Positions 34,074 through 44,648 of a stretch of 64,000 bases of DNA are shown here, piece after piece. The stretch covers positions 7,130,001-7,194,000 of the forward strand of contig JAHCVI010000001.1 of the NCBI GenBank assembly GCA_019096155.1. The letters are read 5' to 3'. This DNA comes from Staphylotrichum longicolle. Taxonomy: Eukaryota > Ascomycota > Sordariomycetes > Sordariales > Chaetomiaceae. Under the pieces are notes generated by a model. That model had not been told where the DNA came from. It ran no database searches and saw nothing but the letters and a program-made list of their open reading frames with translations. The first letter of the stretch is position 1; each line of letters starts with the position of its first letter. The position numbers and the translations under genes were made by a program.

Positions 34074-34941
34074 CTTTGCTCAAGACAAGCTCGTCTGTGA
34101 TGTGGCCAACCGGTTGCTTGGGCTCCGATCTTGTTCCAGGAGCCTGAGGCCTGTTCCCCCTTGGGATCATTCATGACGTCGACGGGCTGGGTTTGTGCGG
34201 TGACTCAAGTTTCGACGATGGTTCGAGCTGTTTTCCAGCAACGCACAGAAGAGTCAGGGCTGTGGCTTGTTGCACTTGTGCAGTTTCCAAGAGAACTGTC
34301 ACACCGTGTCCATTGTGTTTGGGACCCGAGTATAAAACTGACACATTCAGCTACCTGGATACAACAACTGCCTGCTGTCTCGACTGCCCGTTTCCCAACC
34401 TTATCGCTTTATCATGGCAGCGTCCGAGTGGTGGCGGCGAGAGCGCTTGGTCAAACAACGGGGCGTGCTGCCGGCAACAATTCCCAGAAAGGAGCAATAC
34501 GCGCCTTATCAACAAGACCCTCAAATGTTGAAACGTCTTATCTCCAGGGTGTGGGGATCTCGCCTCAGTCCTCGGAACTGGGGGGGAGGGTTGCGTTCCA
34601 GACTGTCGGAGATAACCTGGCGAATCGCATGTTAGCGCGGCGGCGTGGGCGCGCTTCATGCACGACCCCCCACTTGTTTGAAGATAGTGGAACATTGGAT
34701 GGGACAGTGAGTTCAGAGTTTGTTCCACTCACATGTTTGCTGCCAACTCGGATAATGAACTGTGTCAGAAACATCTGAAGAGTATCTTACTTGTGGCATG
34801 CGGTTATTACAGATCCTGTCACTGGTTCACGATGAGGAACTCTAGAGATGCTTAAGGTAATCCAAAGGGATGAAACTGTTCCTGTTTTCTGTTTTCTCTC
34901 TTTTTGTTTTTATTAAACAAAAATCTCGCTAGATAGGTACT
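34074..34941. other. intergenic region
   Basis: Between the HOL1-like start and the MATE stop. A TATAAAA is present near 34332 on the plus strand, but no gene follows it. T-rich stretch near 34895-34915. Confidence 0.5.
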
Positions 34942-36444
34942 TCAATGACAGGACAGAGCACCCGACTCCTGATTGTCTTCATCCAACCGGTCTACAGCCC
35001 TTTGCACCTCTTTATCCCAGTCACTCAAGCCGACAATGATCCATTCCAAAACACCTACGAGCGAGAGAGCGACGCACTGCCCCATCCACAAACCAGCGAG
35101 GCCCCAGCCATGGAAGGCAAGATAGATACCTCCTGGAAGAGCACCTCCGTAGTACGAGACACAGTTCACGAGCGCCCCAACCCACTGACGACCCATGCCC
35201 CTCAGCGCTCCGCCGCAGCTCCCGTTCAATCCATCGGCAATCTGGAACAGCGCAACGTAGGGGATGATCTCAGCAACCAGGGCAATGACGCGCTTGTCGC
35301 TGTTGAAGAGACCCCCAATGACGTCTCTGGTCGCAAACAGCACCGTGAGAATGACGGAGCCGAAGACGACCGAGAGGACGGCGGCGCAGTGCGCAGACCG
35401 TCTCGCGGCTTGGGGACTGTTCGCCCCGAGGAGATTGCCCAGCCGCGCAGACTCCGCGACGCCGAGGCCAAAGGGGATGGTGTTGATGATCTGGTCCGCC
35501 GTCATGACCACCGACTGGGCCGCAAGGGGCAGCGTCCCCAGCCGGCCGGCAGCAAGCGCGACAATCTCAAACGCCCACCACTCGGTGCCGACGTGGATGA
35601 CGCCCAGGAAGGCGAGCTTGGCAAAGGGCCAGGGGTTCGCCAGGGCCCGCCGCGGCTGCAGCCCGCTCCAGCACTCCTTGCCCTGCACAAAGGCGGCGTA
35701 GGCGACGAGGAGCAGGAAGGAGAGCCAGTAGGAGATGCCGGTGGCCACGGGCGCGCCGTAGATGCCGAAGTCAAAGGTGTAGATGAAGAGGTAGTTGAGT
35801 ACGGCGTTGAGGGGCGAAGTGATCAAGAGTGCATACGTCCCCGGCCGGTAGATGCCCTGGGCTTGCAAGAACTTCTTCATGCACTCGAACCAGACGTAGC
35901 CGAGACCGCCAGGGGCGAGAAGCTGGAGGAACCTGGAGCTGTGGATGCAGATGGGCTCGGGCTGGCCCAGCGCCCTGAAGAGGGGCTCGGAGAAGCACCA
36001 GATAACCACCACGACGGCGTAGAAGGCGGTCAAGACGAACATGCCTCGTTGGAGAAGCACTCCGAGGTTCCCCTTGTCTTTTGAAGCCGTGAAGCTGCTC
36101 GAGGCCAACGTGTCGAGCGCGCTCGTCCCGCCCAGAGCAATCAGCCACGCCGTCGCCATGGCAAACATGTACGAAAAGGCGGCGACCGCCAGGGCCTCGG
36201 AGGAGAGCCGCCCGGCGACCAAGACTGAGACGGTCTGTAGGCTGTTTTGGAGCATGTAGGCCAGGATGACGGGCACCGAGGCCTTGATCAGGAACCACAT
36301 CTCGACGAGCCATTCGATGTGTTCGGGTCGGGCAGCCGGTCGACGAGAGCGGAAGGAGGAGGACAGCAGAGGCGAGGTTTCGTCGGCATATTCTTCGGCG
36401 TCTGGAGGGAAGCCGTCGTCGGCCCTGGTCCGAACCGTGTTCAT
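34942..36444 (-). CDS. MATE-family multidrug/toxin exporter
   Basis: A complete intronless gene for 500 aa, the usual length of fungal MATE proteins. The cytosolic N-terminus is acidic with ETSPLL (a dileucine-type vacuolar sorting pattern). Twelve hydrophobic helices follow. Diagnostic segments are SVPVILAYMLQNSLQTVSVL, VAGRLSSEALAVAAFSYMFA, GTSALDTLASSSFTASKDKG, LQAQGIYRPGTYALLITSPL, GTEWWAFEIVALAAGRLGTL, SARLGNLLGANSPQAARRSA and GSCGGALRGMGRQWVGALVN. The two six-helix halves show the internal symmetry of the family. MATE proteins exchange protons for organic cations or metabolites at the plasma or vacuolar membrane. No key part is missing. It shares a roughly 970-bp divergent promoter with the agmatinase gene, so co-regulation is possible (inference). 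Confidence 0.95.
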   Translation of the reverse strand: MNTVRTRADDGFPPDAEEYADETSPLLSSSFRSRRPAARPEHIEWLVEMWFLIKASVPVILAYMLQNSLQTVSVLVAGRLSSEALAVAAFSYMFAMATAWLIALGGTSALDTLASSSFTASKDKGNLGVLLQRGMFVLTAFYAVVVVIWCFSEPLFRALGQPEPICIHSSRFLQLLAPGGLGYVWFECMKKFLQAQGIYRPGTYALLITSPLNAVLNYLFIYTFDFGIYGAPVATGISYWLSFLLLVAYAAFVQGKECWSGLQPRRALANPWPFAKLAFLGVIHVGTEWWAFEIVALAAGRLGTLPLAAQSVVMTADQIINTIPFGLGVAESARLGNLLGANSPQAARRSAHCAAVLSVVFGSVILTVLFATRDVIGGLFNSDKRVIALVAEIIPYVALFQIADGLNGSCGGALRGMGRQWVGALVNCVSYYGGALPGGIYLAFHGWGLAGLWMGQCVALSLVGVLEWIIVGLSDWDKEVQRAVDRLDEDNQESGALSCH

Positions 36445-37411
36445 CTTGTGTTACAGGACTCAGTTTTGTCCTTGTCGAAGGATTGTTGGTGATGTCGCAG
36501 GGGCTGTTCAATAAGACGGGCAAATCTTTACTTTTTTCTGCCGTTTGTGGTCAACAAGATCCAGGGGCACCGAGCGGCGGTTTCGGGGGACCTGTTGTGT
36601 ACTTCAAGACTTGCTTGTTGCCAGCTTCTTGACCAATCTCAGGGGCTTCTCAGGCGCATGGATTCCCTCGAGCACAGCATCTCCAGAACGGGCATTGTAC
36701 GCACCTGTCCAGAAACATGTCCGGCTGTTATCGGATTGCCATCCCATGCAGTAAGCCATGATGGTAAGCCATGTCTGCCATGATGATCGCTGATAACAGG
36801 CCGTCTTCGGAGTTCGGACCCATCTCTCATCGCCAGTGGCCAAGCCGCCAAATGTCGTCCATTCACGGTTCACAGACATGCAGAACGCTGCAGAACGCTC
36901 TAATCAGTGATGGTCAGCAAATACCGGTACCCAACGGCGAACGGCGGCTATCATGCCTGTTTGGGAAATGTAAGAGCCATCAACCCACAGCACGTTTTCC
37001 CCGCCGCAAACCTTAAACGTTGTCGCTTATCTCGCTGTGGGTGCATCTGGGCACTAACGCGATCCGGAAATGTAGCCGCCTCTCGATAAAGATGCATGAC
37101 AGCGCATGTGGGGGAGACCCCTGGCGGAGCATGGAAATGCGGAGAATTCCAGTTGAGAATGTAGGCTAGACTTGCTATGGTGAAGTACGCGCCTTGACGG
37201 CATTCGATGACCATGAATGTGACGAAATCTGCGTCCCGGCGGTCGGCAAGGAGGGGACAGAGACTCCGGTCCTGGGAGAGGTCCTCTCGAGCTGGTCCGG
37301 GTCCCTGTCCGACGATGGTATAAGACCCGGCATGCGGCTCAATCTTGAGTGAAATGAACCTTCTATCATTGTTGTTCATTCGACAAGAAACTCACAAGTC
37401 ACCATCAAACA
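36445..37411. promoter_or_regulatory. divergent promoter, MATE / agmatinase
   Basis: About 970 bp separate the two start codons. Direct and inverted fragments are visible around 36752-36785 (repeated GCCATGATG/CCATGTCTGCC). A TATA-like box for the agmatinase is at 37319. No coding frame is supported. Confidence 0.4.
37319..37324 (+). promoter_or_regulatory. TATA-like box of the agmatinase gene
   Basis: TATAAG 93 nt upstream of the start codon, followed by a C/A-rich leader ending CACCATCAAACAATG. Confidence 0.45.
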
Positions 37412-39046
37412 ATGTATTCCGAGTCAGCACTCCTGGCCCTCGGCTGGGCTGCCATCGCCACCGCCCACGCCGGGCACGGGCAGACCCAAAAGGTCATGGA
37501 GGGACCCCACAAGTCTCTGTGGTATAACAGACTTCCCGGGGATGGCGGTACACAGGCAGGTCCTTCTTCAAGACCCTTGCCAGAACACACCGGCCACTAA
37601 CACGCTATTGATGCAGGCCGACTCGGTCTTTTCCGGCATCACGACCTTTGGCCGTCTGCCTTACCAACCTTGCCTCGAGAACCCCGATGCCATCTATGAC
37701 ATTGCTTTCATCGGTATGCCTCTCCACCAAGTTGTTGTTGTTGATGCATGTGGCTGATCATGTCAATCAAGGTGCCCCGTTCGACACCGGGACGTCGTAC
37801 CGCCCAGGCGCTCGGTTCGGGCCTTCCGGTATTCGGCAAGGCTCTCGTCGGTTGAATCTTTAGTATGCCAGTCTTGTTACTCCCGTCGTACTCCGCGCCC
37901 TGAAGTTTCTGTAGGGCTGACCCTAGGACTTAGCGGAGGTTACAATGTTCCTCTCCAGACCAACCCCTTCAACAGCTGGGCCACGGTGCTCGACTGCGGT
38001 GATATTCCTGTTACCTCGTAAGACTCGGGCTCCAGTCTTTTGTTTATTCAAATTAGTCAAGCTCAGGGCACTAACATTTGTCGAGGTACGACAACACTTG
38101 GGCTCTCCAGCAGATTGAGGACGGCCATTTCAAGATCCTCTCGCGTGCCCCTGCGACGGACGCAGACAAGCGCGGCCCTGCGATCAAGGGCAAGACGCTG
38201 CCTCGCGTCATCACCCTTGGCGGTGACCACACCATCACACTCCCCCTGCTGCGGTCCATTAACCGTGCCTACGGGCCCGTCTCCGTCATCCACTTTGACA
38301 GCCACTTGGACACCTGTAAGTTCTGCATCTGGAGAGACTCTTACGGGAACAAAAGTCCCCCCCCTGACACCCACATCCAGGGAAGCCCAAGGTCTTTGGC
38401 GGATCGCCCTCGCAAGTCGCCGCCATCAACCACGGCACCTACTTCTACCACGCCGCCATGGAGGGCCTGCTCGCCAACGACAGCAACATCCACGCCGGCA
38501 TCCGCACGACGCTGAGCGGGCCCAGCGACTACGACAACGACGGCTACTGCGGCTTCGAGATCGTCGAGGCCCGCGAGATCGACACCATCGGCACCGGCGG
38601 CATCATCAAGCGCATCCTCGACCGCGTCGGCACCAAGAGGCCCGTCTACCTCTCCATCGACATCGACACGCTGGACCCGGCGTTTGCCCCCGCCACCGGC
38701 ACGCCCGAGACGGGCGGCTGGTCGACGCGGGAGCTCCGGACGATTCTCCGCGGGCTGGAGAAGCTCAATCTGATTGCGGCAGACATTGTCGAGGTTGCCG
38801 TACGTTTCCTTTTCTTTTCCTCTTTTGTTTTTGTGTGCTTCAGTATGCCACCCCCACCCGTTTCTCTACAGTTTGAGCGGGAAATGCTAACGGAGGCACA
38901 CACAAAAACAGCCCGCGTACGATACGAATGCCGAACACACTACCATGGCTGCTGCCGACGTACTCTATGAGGTCATGAGCATCATGGTGAAGAAAGGCCC
39001 TCTCAGCAAGATGGTTGAGGGTGATGGAGGGGATGATGATCTGTAG
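37412..39046 (+). CDS. agmatinase (ureohydrolase) with signal peptide
   Basis: It hydrolyses agmatine to putrescine and urea. Seven exons (37412-37555, 37617-37713, 37772-37862, 37934-38017, 38086-38315, 38381-38799, 38912-39046) give 399 aa in frame. All three Mn-binding motifs are present: GGDHTITLP, HFDSHLDTW and SIDIDTLDPAFAPATGTPETG. FDTGTSYRPGARFGPSGIRQ is the conserved ureohydrolase substrate-loop block. The N-terminus MYSESALLALGWAAIATAHA is a signal peptide, as in a known subgroup of fungal agmatinase-like proteins. The product may therefore act outside the cell or in the vacuole rather than in the cytosol or mitochondrion. Intron 1 is best explained with a GC donor (CAG|GCAGGT, 37556), because only this joins GDGGTQ to ADSVFSG in frame. 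Related guanidine hydrolases (arginase-like, guanidinobutyrase) cannot be excluded. Confidence 0.93.
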
Positions 39047-39403
39047 TGGGGTCGGAAAGGACGGCTAGGTATTCAGAGATTTGGCCAGGGGGGCCAAAGT
39101 CTGGCATCTCAACTTGGAATATGGATGCTAGGGTTATAAGGACCAGGTTTTGGAAACACAGGGCGGTTCATGACAATACCCGCGGCTGACTGTTTAACGT
39201 CTACGATAGATATCCTCTTTCTTACTCACACGTCCGGTCCCTGCAAAGAAAGAACATGATTCAACCGATCCCATTGTTCACGAGGCCTAATGACGGCGAG
39301 ACTCTCAAAATAGCACGACATTGTAGTCCAGCTTCTCTGTTTCACGACGAACTGTCAGCCTCACTCAACCACGAACAGTCCAATTACCGGGAGTAGAAAA
39401 TCA
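39047..39403. other. convergent 3' intergenic region
   Basis: 3' flanks of the agmatinase and Zn2Cys6 genes. No gene seen. Confidence 0.5.
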
Positions 39404-41013
39404 TCACGAAAGAAACGCACCTAGCAATTGACTCGCGCACAGCTCCCCCCCAGAATCACCCAACCTCGCCCTCAGCTCCCAAATATCCTCCAACGCCCGC
39501 CTAATAATCCGGACATGCAGCGACCGGATGCACTCCTCCAGCTTGTTCACCTTGTCCAGCGCGAACCGCCTCTGCGCCTCGGTGAAGGCCTCGCAGCCCA
39601 GCGTGAACAGCGGCATCGCCATGGCGACCCACGTGTGGCACGGCTCGCCCTGGCTCATGTTGCTGAGCATGTCGGCCATCTCGCCGACGGCGGACTGGAT
39701 GGGCGCCGCCCGCGAGGGGAGGTGGTAGAGCCGCCGGTAGAGGTGGATCAGCGTGGCCTGCTGGAAGATTTGGTGGCAGAGGAGGAACTCGCGGCCGTAC
39801 TCGGGCGAGAGCGGGGTGCGGATGGAGACGATGGCGGGGGGCGCGTGGGCGTCGCGGGTGATCATGGTTTTGACGCGTTCGAGGAGCGAGGCGGCCTCGG
39901 AGGATGGCTGTGGAAGATGGCCCGCTGGTGCTGGTGAGGTCGACCGTGATAGTTGATCGATCTGCTGGATGACGTCTAGGAGCTCGTCGCTGTAGCCCAG
40001 GAATCCGTCAATGGCTGGGCTTGGTGCTGGTCCGGGTTTTGGGCCTGGGTGTTTTTGCACCGCAAGAACAGGTCGCGGTGCTGCGGGCTCGGAGATTTCT
40101 GCAGCGGGAATATAGGGCAGGGTTCGTAGAGATAGATAGAGCTGATAGAGATGCTTCATGGCCACCTGGATCGCGCCCGAGGGGTTTGTGAAGCTTCGAT
40201 GTGTCCTGTCACCATCCAGAAGAGCCCGGATGCCCTGCAGGTGAATGCGCCATGATGATGTGCCTTGGCGGTAGGTGAAGACGTCGCTCAGGCACCAGAT
40301 GAGACATGTCGCCAGCAACGTCTCGTTCATCTGACCCGTCTCCAAGGCGCTTCTCAGAAGCGGCAGGCCTGACGACTGAAGATGTCCAAGTATCTTGGAT
40401 ATCTCGACGCCGTCTAGCGAGAGGACTCCACGAGACAGGAATCCGGCAGCCGACAGTGCAAGGCAGGCCGACATAAGTTGGGGCGATTCGAGGGTTACTG
40501 GAACCAACCCTTGGCGGAGGTCTTGGTGTATCGAGGGGTGACAGGACAGAGAGGCCAGGATGTCTACCGTAAAGTAGCTCAGGAGCTTTTGGTATCTGGG
40601 CGAGAGGGGCACGCCATTGGGAAGATGGCGTGGGAGAGAGGTCAATGGCCCGACGGACACTGCCGGCAGCGTCTGGCTCGCCTGCACCAGAGTCCCTTTG
40701 GCCCCATCTTATCCAGGTCAGTCCTGGCTCTGAGGCTCTGAGGCTAGAGATGTAATGTGGTTGATGTACCTGCTGTACCTGCTGTACCTGGCGTGCGACC
40801 GCCTTGGCCTGCGCCGGGGAGACACTGGCGAAAAGCGGAGCCGTGGCGGCTATTGCGGTCATCACGGCTGCTGGCACTGCTCCATACAAACCTGAGCTTG
40901 TATCTGCACGTCCTGTCATAGGCAGAACAAGGTCCACAGGATGGTTTCTGCTCGTCACACTTCCTCCTCCGCCTCCGGCACTCCTCGCATCCTTGTCGAG
41001 ACCGTGTGCTCAT
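39404..41013 (-). CDS. Zn2Cys6 transcription factor
   Basis: A fungal binuclear-cluster regulator. From ATG 41013 (MSTRSRQ) the zinc cluster reads CEECRRRRRKCDEQKPSC then GPCSAYDRTC, with spacing C-x2-C-x6-C-x6-C-x2-C-x6-C. The basic stretch between the second and third Cys is that of DNA-contacting Zn2Cys6 domains. Exon 2 starts after an intron ending near 40711 (CTGACCTGGATAAG). The donor is one of several phase-1 sites, the best being GTACAG near 40792, inside a GGTACAGCA triplication. The rest is the fungal-specific regulatory region: LLSYFTVDILASLSCHP, LMSACLALSAAGFLSRGVLS, LLATCLIWCLSDVFTYRQGT, and a C-terminal helix-rich part ending near LRARLGDSGGELCASQLL. About 500 aa. It is convergent with the agmatinase and close to the carriers, so a pathway-specific role is possible but not shown. 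Confidence 0.85.
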
Positions 41014-41479
41014 AACGTTTTCGGGCTTGGAGAGAAAACGTTGCAGCTGGAATGTGTAAGTCTTTGTCGGGCAAAGTAAGTAAAACGAGACAGTATTACC
41101 AAGATTGACAAGTCTGGACATTTCCGAAAGATTTCCTGCCTTGGCCCCTCACCATGTTAGCCGTTCGGCGCCATGAATGTGTGCCCCCGTTGTTTCCAAC
41201 GCGAGCTTTGTTTGGCCAATAGCCATGTCGTTGCGGGTGGCTCACCAATGCAGACCTTCTGATTTTATGACTAACCCCCATTGTCAACCAGTGGGCTGGC
41301 TTGGAACAGCAGCGAGATAAGCCGCTGTACCTGCATCCAACAGCACTGCAAGATAAGCGCGAGATAAGCCGGTTGCGATCAAGTTTCATTCTCCCTTTTA
41401 CACTTTTATTCCCCAGTTCCCTCTCCACTCCTCTCACTCAGTACCCGCAGCTCTTCGAGGTGTCGCCGCGCATGCTCGT
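41014..41479. other. intergenic region
   Basis: Upstream of the Zn2Cys6 gene and downstream of the kinase-like gene. No gene seen. Confidence 0.5.
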
Positions 41480-42667
41480 TCAAAGCCCCGTGGGCGGGAT
41501 GGCTGAGAAATCGTTTCGTGAGGGGCTGGTAGTTCGGTAATCCCTCCAACGAGCCACCAGCCAGTCCAACGCTCGCGCATTGCTGACGTCGGGGTCCGTT
41601 GTCACCCAGCTTTCGGGGATCCAATCGTGGTACGCTCCTCGACAGTTGAAAGCTGAGCCACTCCAGTAGCGTTCGGTGGGGGATATCGGCAGCTTGCTAC
41701 CCATCGCTCGTCTTTCCAGCACTCTGCGGCCGCGCTCGCAGCGGTGAAGTACGTACGCGGCGTTGAAATCGACAATCGCCACGCGAGATACTGCGTTGGA
41801 TGGCCCGGAGCGTGAGATTATCACGTTCCGAGGCTCGAGGTCGCCGTGTTGCACGCCTCCGTGCCACCAAATTGCAATTTCTCCCTCAATGATGCGCGCG
41901 AGGATGTCCAAGCGCTCTTCTTCGGGCGGTAAAAGGCGGTAGTCGAGTGGACCGCATTTCTCCCACGCCCCGTCGCGATCAGGATCACCCGGGTCAGTGT
42001 CTCGCGCACGAAGCATGATGTCCAGCATGGATTCGCCGCGGATGTACTGGATGAGGATCATGCGCACCCATCGATGACGATTGGAAACCCCAACTGCGAG
42101 AGGAAATGTCCATGACCCAAAGTAGCGTGGGACAGTGGATCCCTGGAAGCGCGAAGGGATGGCTACAGAGGCAGCGGCCTCGCGAATGTAGTCCAGGTCG
42201 GCCCGGTACATGCAGTCGTCGCCGTTCTCAGTCTCGGACAGGTTGTACTCAAACCCATCGTAGCTCTTGGCCACGAACTAACGCGAGGTATCAGTGTCGA
42301 GGTGGCTAACGGCCACAATCGGGCCGCCGCCGTCTTCTTTGGGCTTGTGGCTGATTATGTGCACCAAGGTGAGAACATGGAATTGGGCCTCGGCAGGCGC
42401 ATCGGTTTCGAGCGGCGGGTTCAAGAGGACAAAGTCCAGGTGGTCGACTTGGTGTCTGTCAAACTCATCCACCAAACCTATAACGGGCGCCCTCACCGGT
42501 TCGGGATTCTCGTAATATGCACCATACGGCGGAGGCGGCGTGTGGTTCCTAATGTTGAGCTTGCTGCCAGGTTGATATGGCTGCGAGATGCGGGAGTCGC
42601 CATGTCCAAGACTCCCGAGATGTTCGGAGCTGCCGTGATTTGGAGAAAGTGGAAGCGGAGGTGGAGT
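41480..42667 (-). CDS. protein-kinase-like (PKL) protein, 5' end unresolved
   Basis: Two exons are clear, joined across intron 42278-42364 (donor GTGCAC, acceptor GTTAG) to read QFHVLTL-FVAKSYDGFEYN. The upstream exon is open to a CTAG acceptor at 42668, so a small first exon with the ATG is missing from this call. The N-terminal part is Pro/Tyr-rich, then a beta-rich lobe, then the kinase core: the catalytic loop HGDLEPRNVIISR has the HGDxxxxN of the aminoglycoside/choline-kinase-like branch, and VAIVDFNAAYV supplies the metal-binding Asp of the DFG equivalent. These belong to the many fungal PKL proteins of unknown role often found in accessory regions. Substrate (protein or small molecule) cannot be told. 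The gene is divergent from the 2EXR gene. Confidence 0.75.
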
Positions 42668-42899
42668 CTAGGCATCCAATCCTATTTTCCCAACTCCCAA
42701 GCCGCAGACCAACTAACCCCATCACAGACCAGTGAACTTCCAGGAAAGACGGACATGGGCATCAGCAGCACAGCTACCAAACACGTTACACGGCCACCGA
42801 AGCGAACCTCTTCCTCTGTTTTTATCTCCATTTTATCTCCACACCCCGGCTACCAGGTATTGTTTTTTCTTCTTGTCACACGGCCACTGCAACTCGACC

Positions 42900-44341
42900 A
42901 TGGACCAGACTCCCACGTCGACGCCGCCCAGGCTCTTCAACGATGTGTATTTCCAGCGCTGGGAACCTCCGGCGCCTTGTGATGCCTCATGGGCTCTGTT
43001 TACGCGCCTTCCCGCGGAGCTGCGCCTGCACGTCTGGCTGGCCTGCCTTCAGCGGAACCGAATGATTGAGCTCGACATTTGCCACGCGCCCAGCGAGGAA
43101 CCTACTACCTACCCTGGCGATGGCTCCCAGTACTACACCACACGTAACTCTCTGGGCAACATCGTCAGCGGCCGGGACTATGTACTGAGCTGGAGTAGTC
43201 CCTGTCGACGTCATGACGAGAGCCCATTGCTGTGGGTGAACCGCGAGGCAAGGCGGGTCACCCTCGGCTTCTATAGCATACGCCTCCCCTTTTTCGCGTC
43301 ACAAAAAGAGTTGGTCCTCTACCTCAATCCAGAGTATGATGTTGTCTCAATTCGGCCCCGTGACAAAGGTCCTCCTACTACGCATGAACCTCTCACTCTC
43401 CTGGCCGACTTTCTTCACGACGTCAAGGCCTATGACCGCAAGGGACAAGGGTATGTGTTGCAAGTCGTTCCACATCTGGTATCATCGCTAACTTTCTTCC
43501 CACGATCAGCATTGCTCACCTGGCACTCAGCAGACGGTTCCTCTCGCTCAAGTTCATACACCCAACTATACCACCCTTACACTTCCAGCTGAAACCCGCC
43601 GCCCTACACCCCGTGGCGGCAGCGTCATTCGCCGACATCCTCCAGCACCGGCTCCGCTCCGTGCTCTTTGCCATCCCCTTTCGAACCTGCTACCGGGGCC
43701 TTGCCGAGATCCCAACGAACCAGGCGTACCAATTCCACTTCGCGCAGACCTTCCCCCTCGCCCGGCGGCACCACCATCCCGCCGGCGCCTTCCATTGGCT
43801 CGACGCCGACCCGCGACCCGGCGTCGAGATTGACATCCGGCAGATGCCGCTCGGCCTGGACCCGCGACAACTCACCCGCGACTGGAAGCAGCTGGAGCTA
43901 GCCTTTGGCGTGACCCGACCCACCGAACAGCAGCAGGAGAACAACAAGGCCGGGACCGCCGGGCCGGGCCTCTACATTTGCCCCAGAATCTACTGGCCAT
44001 GGGAGCAGGGGAGAGAAAATGAGGAGGAGGACAACGATGAAGAGTCGGGACCCCGCGCAAAGCTGGCTCGTCATCTGCGCGAGGAAACCGAAGACTGGCA
44101 GCACCGCCGCACGTGGCTCCACGAGTTATTCCTCAGGTCCAGATCCGACGCCCGCATCGTGCCGAGGCAGGGCTATGTGCTGGACGCCGAGACGTTTGAA
44201 GAAATGGAGCGGCTGCCGTGTACGGCCGTGGGCATGTGGGTGTTTCCGGCCGAGGCGTTCAAAGAGCCGACCGTTCCGCGGCGGTTCTGCTTTGACATGT
44301 CGGCGGCCGGGCGGCCGGGGCTGTTTTTGTTCCAGGTGTAA
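42900..44341 (+). CDS. 2EXR-domain protein
   Basis: Two exons around intron 43451-43509 (GTATGT, branch GCTAAC, ATCAG), 460 aa. The start (MDQTPTSTPPRLFNDVYF) precedes the 2EXR block at about residues 35-55: WALFTRLPAELRLHVWLACL, then QRNRMIEL. These F-box-like N-terminal motifs define a very large fungal family. A second conserved piece, DESPLLWVNREARRVTLGFY, is the typical LL.VNREAR motif that follows. The C-terminal half is specific to this protein and acidic around residue 335 (ENEEEDNDEE). 2EXR proteins are abundant and fast-evolving in Pezizomycotina, and their function is unknown. No signal peptide or membrane segment. The start codon context (CGACCATGG) is good. Confidence 0.85.
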
Positions 44342-44648
44342 CAGGGAATGGGCGGTGGGCGGTGGGCAGGGACTATTCTTCCTGCGGAAGAGATGTGCGG
44401 CGTACCTAAGCGAACGTGCTAGCAAGCTTGTCGAGGAGAACCTTGGGGTACATCCTGATGTTCTCCGACTGGATAATATTAGCCTTTTTAGCCCAGTCAC
44501 CAGTGCCGACGTTATTGCCGGCTGCGCATCAGTACGCAATACGGTTCTGAAGTTGGCAGCCTAATAAACCTCTCAGATTTCTAGTTACGCCTCTTGTTCT
44601 CAGCCATGCGTGACTACATGGCGCCCTGAGTCCTAGTCCTACCTAGCA

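Noticed and set aside
34945..36084. 379-codon plus-strand frame opposite the MATE gene
   Set aside because: The minus strand encodes a complete MATE protein; the opposite frame has no features of its own.
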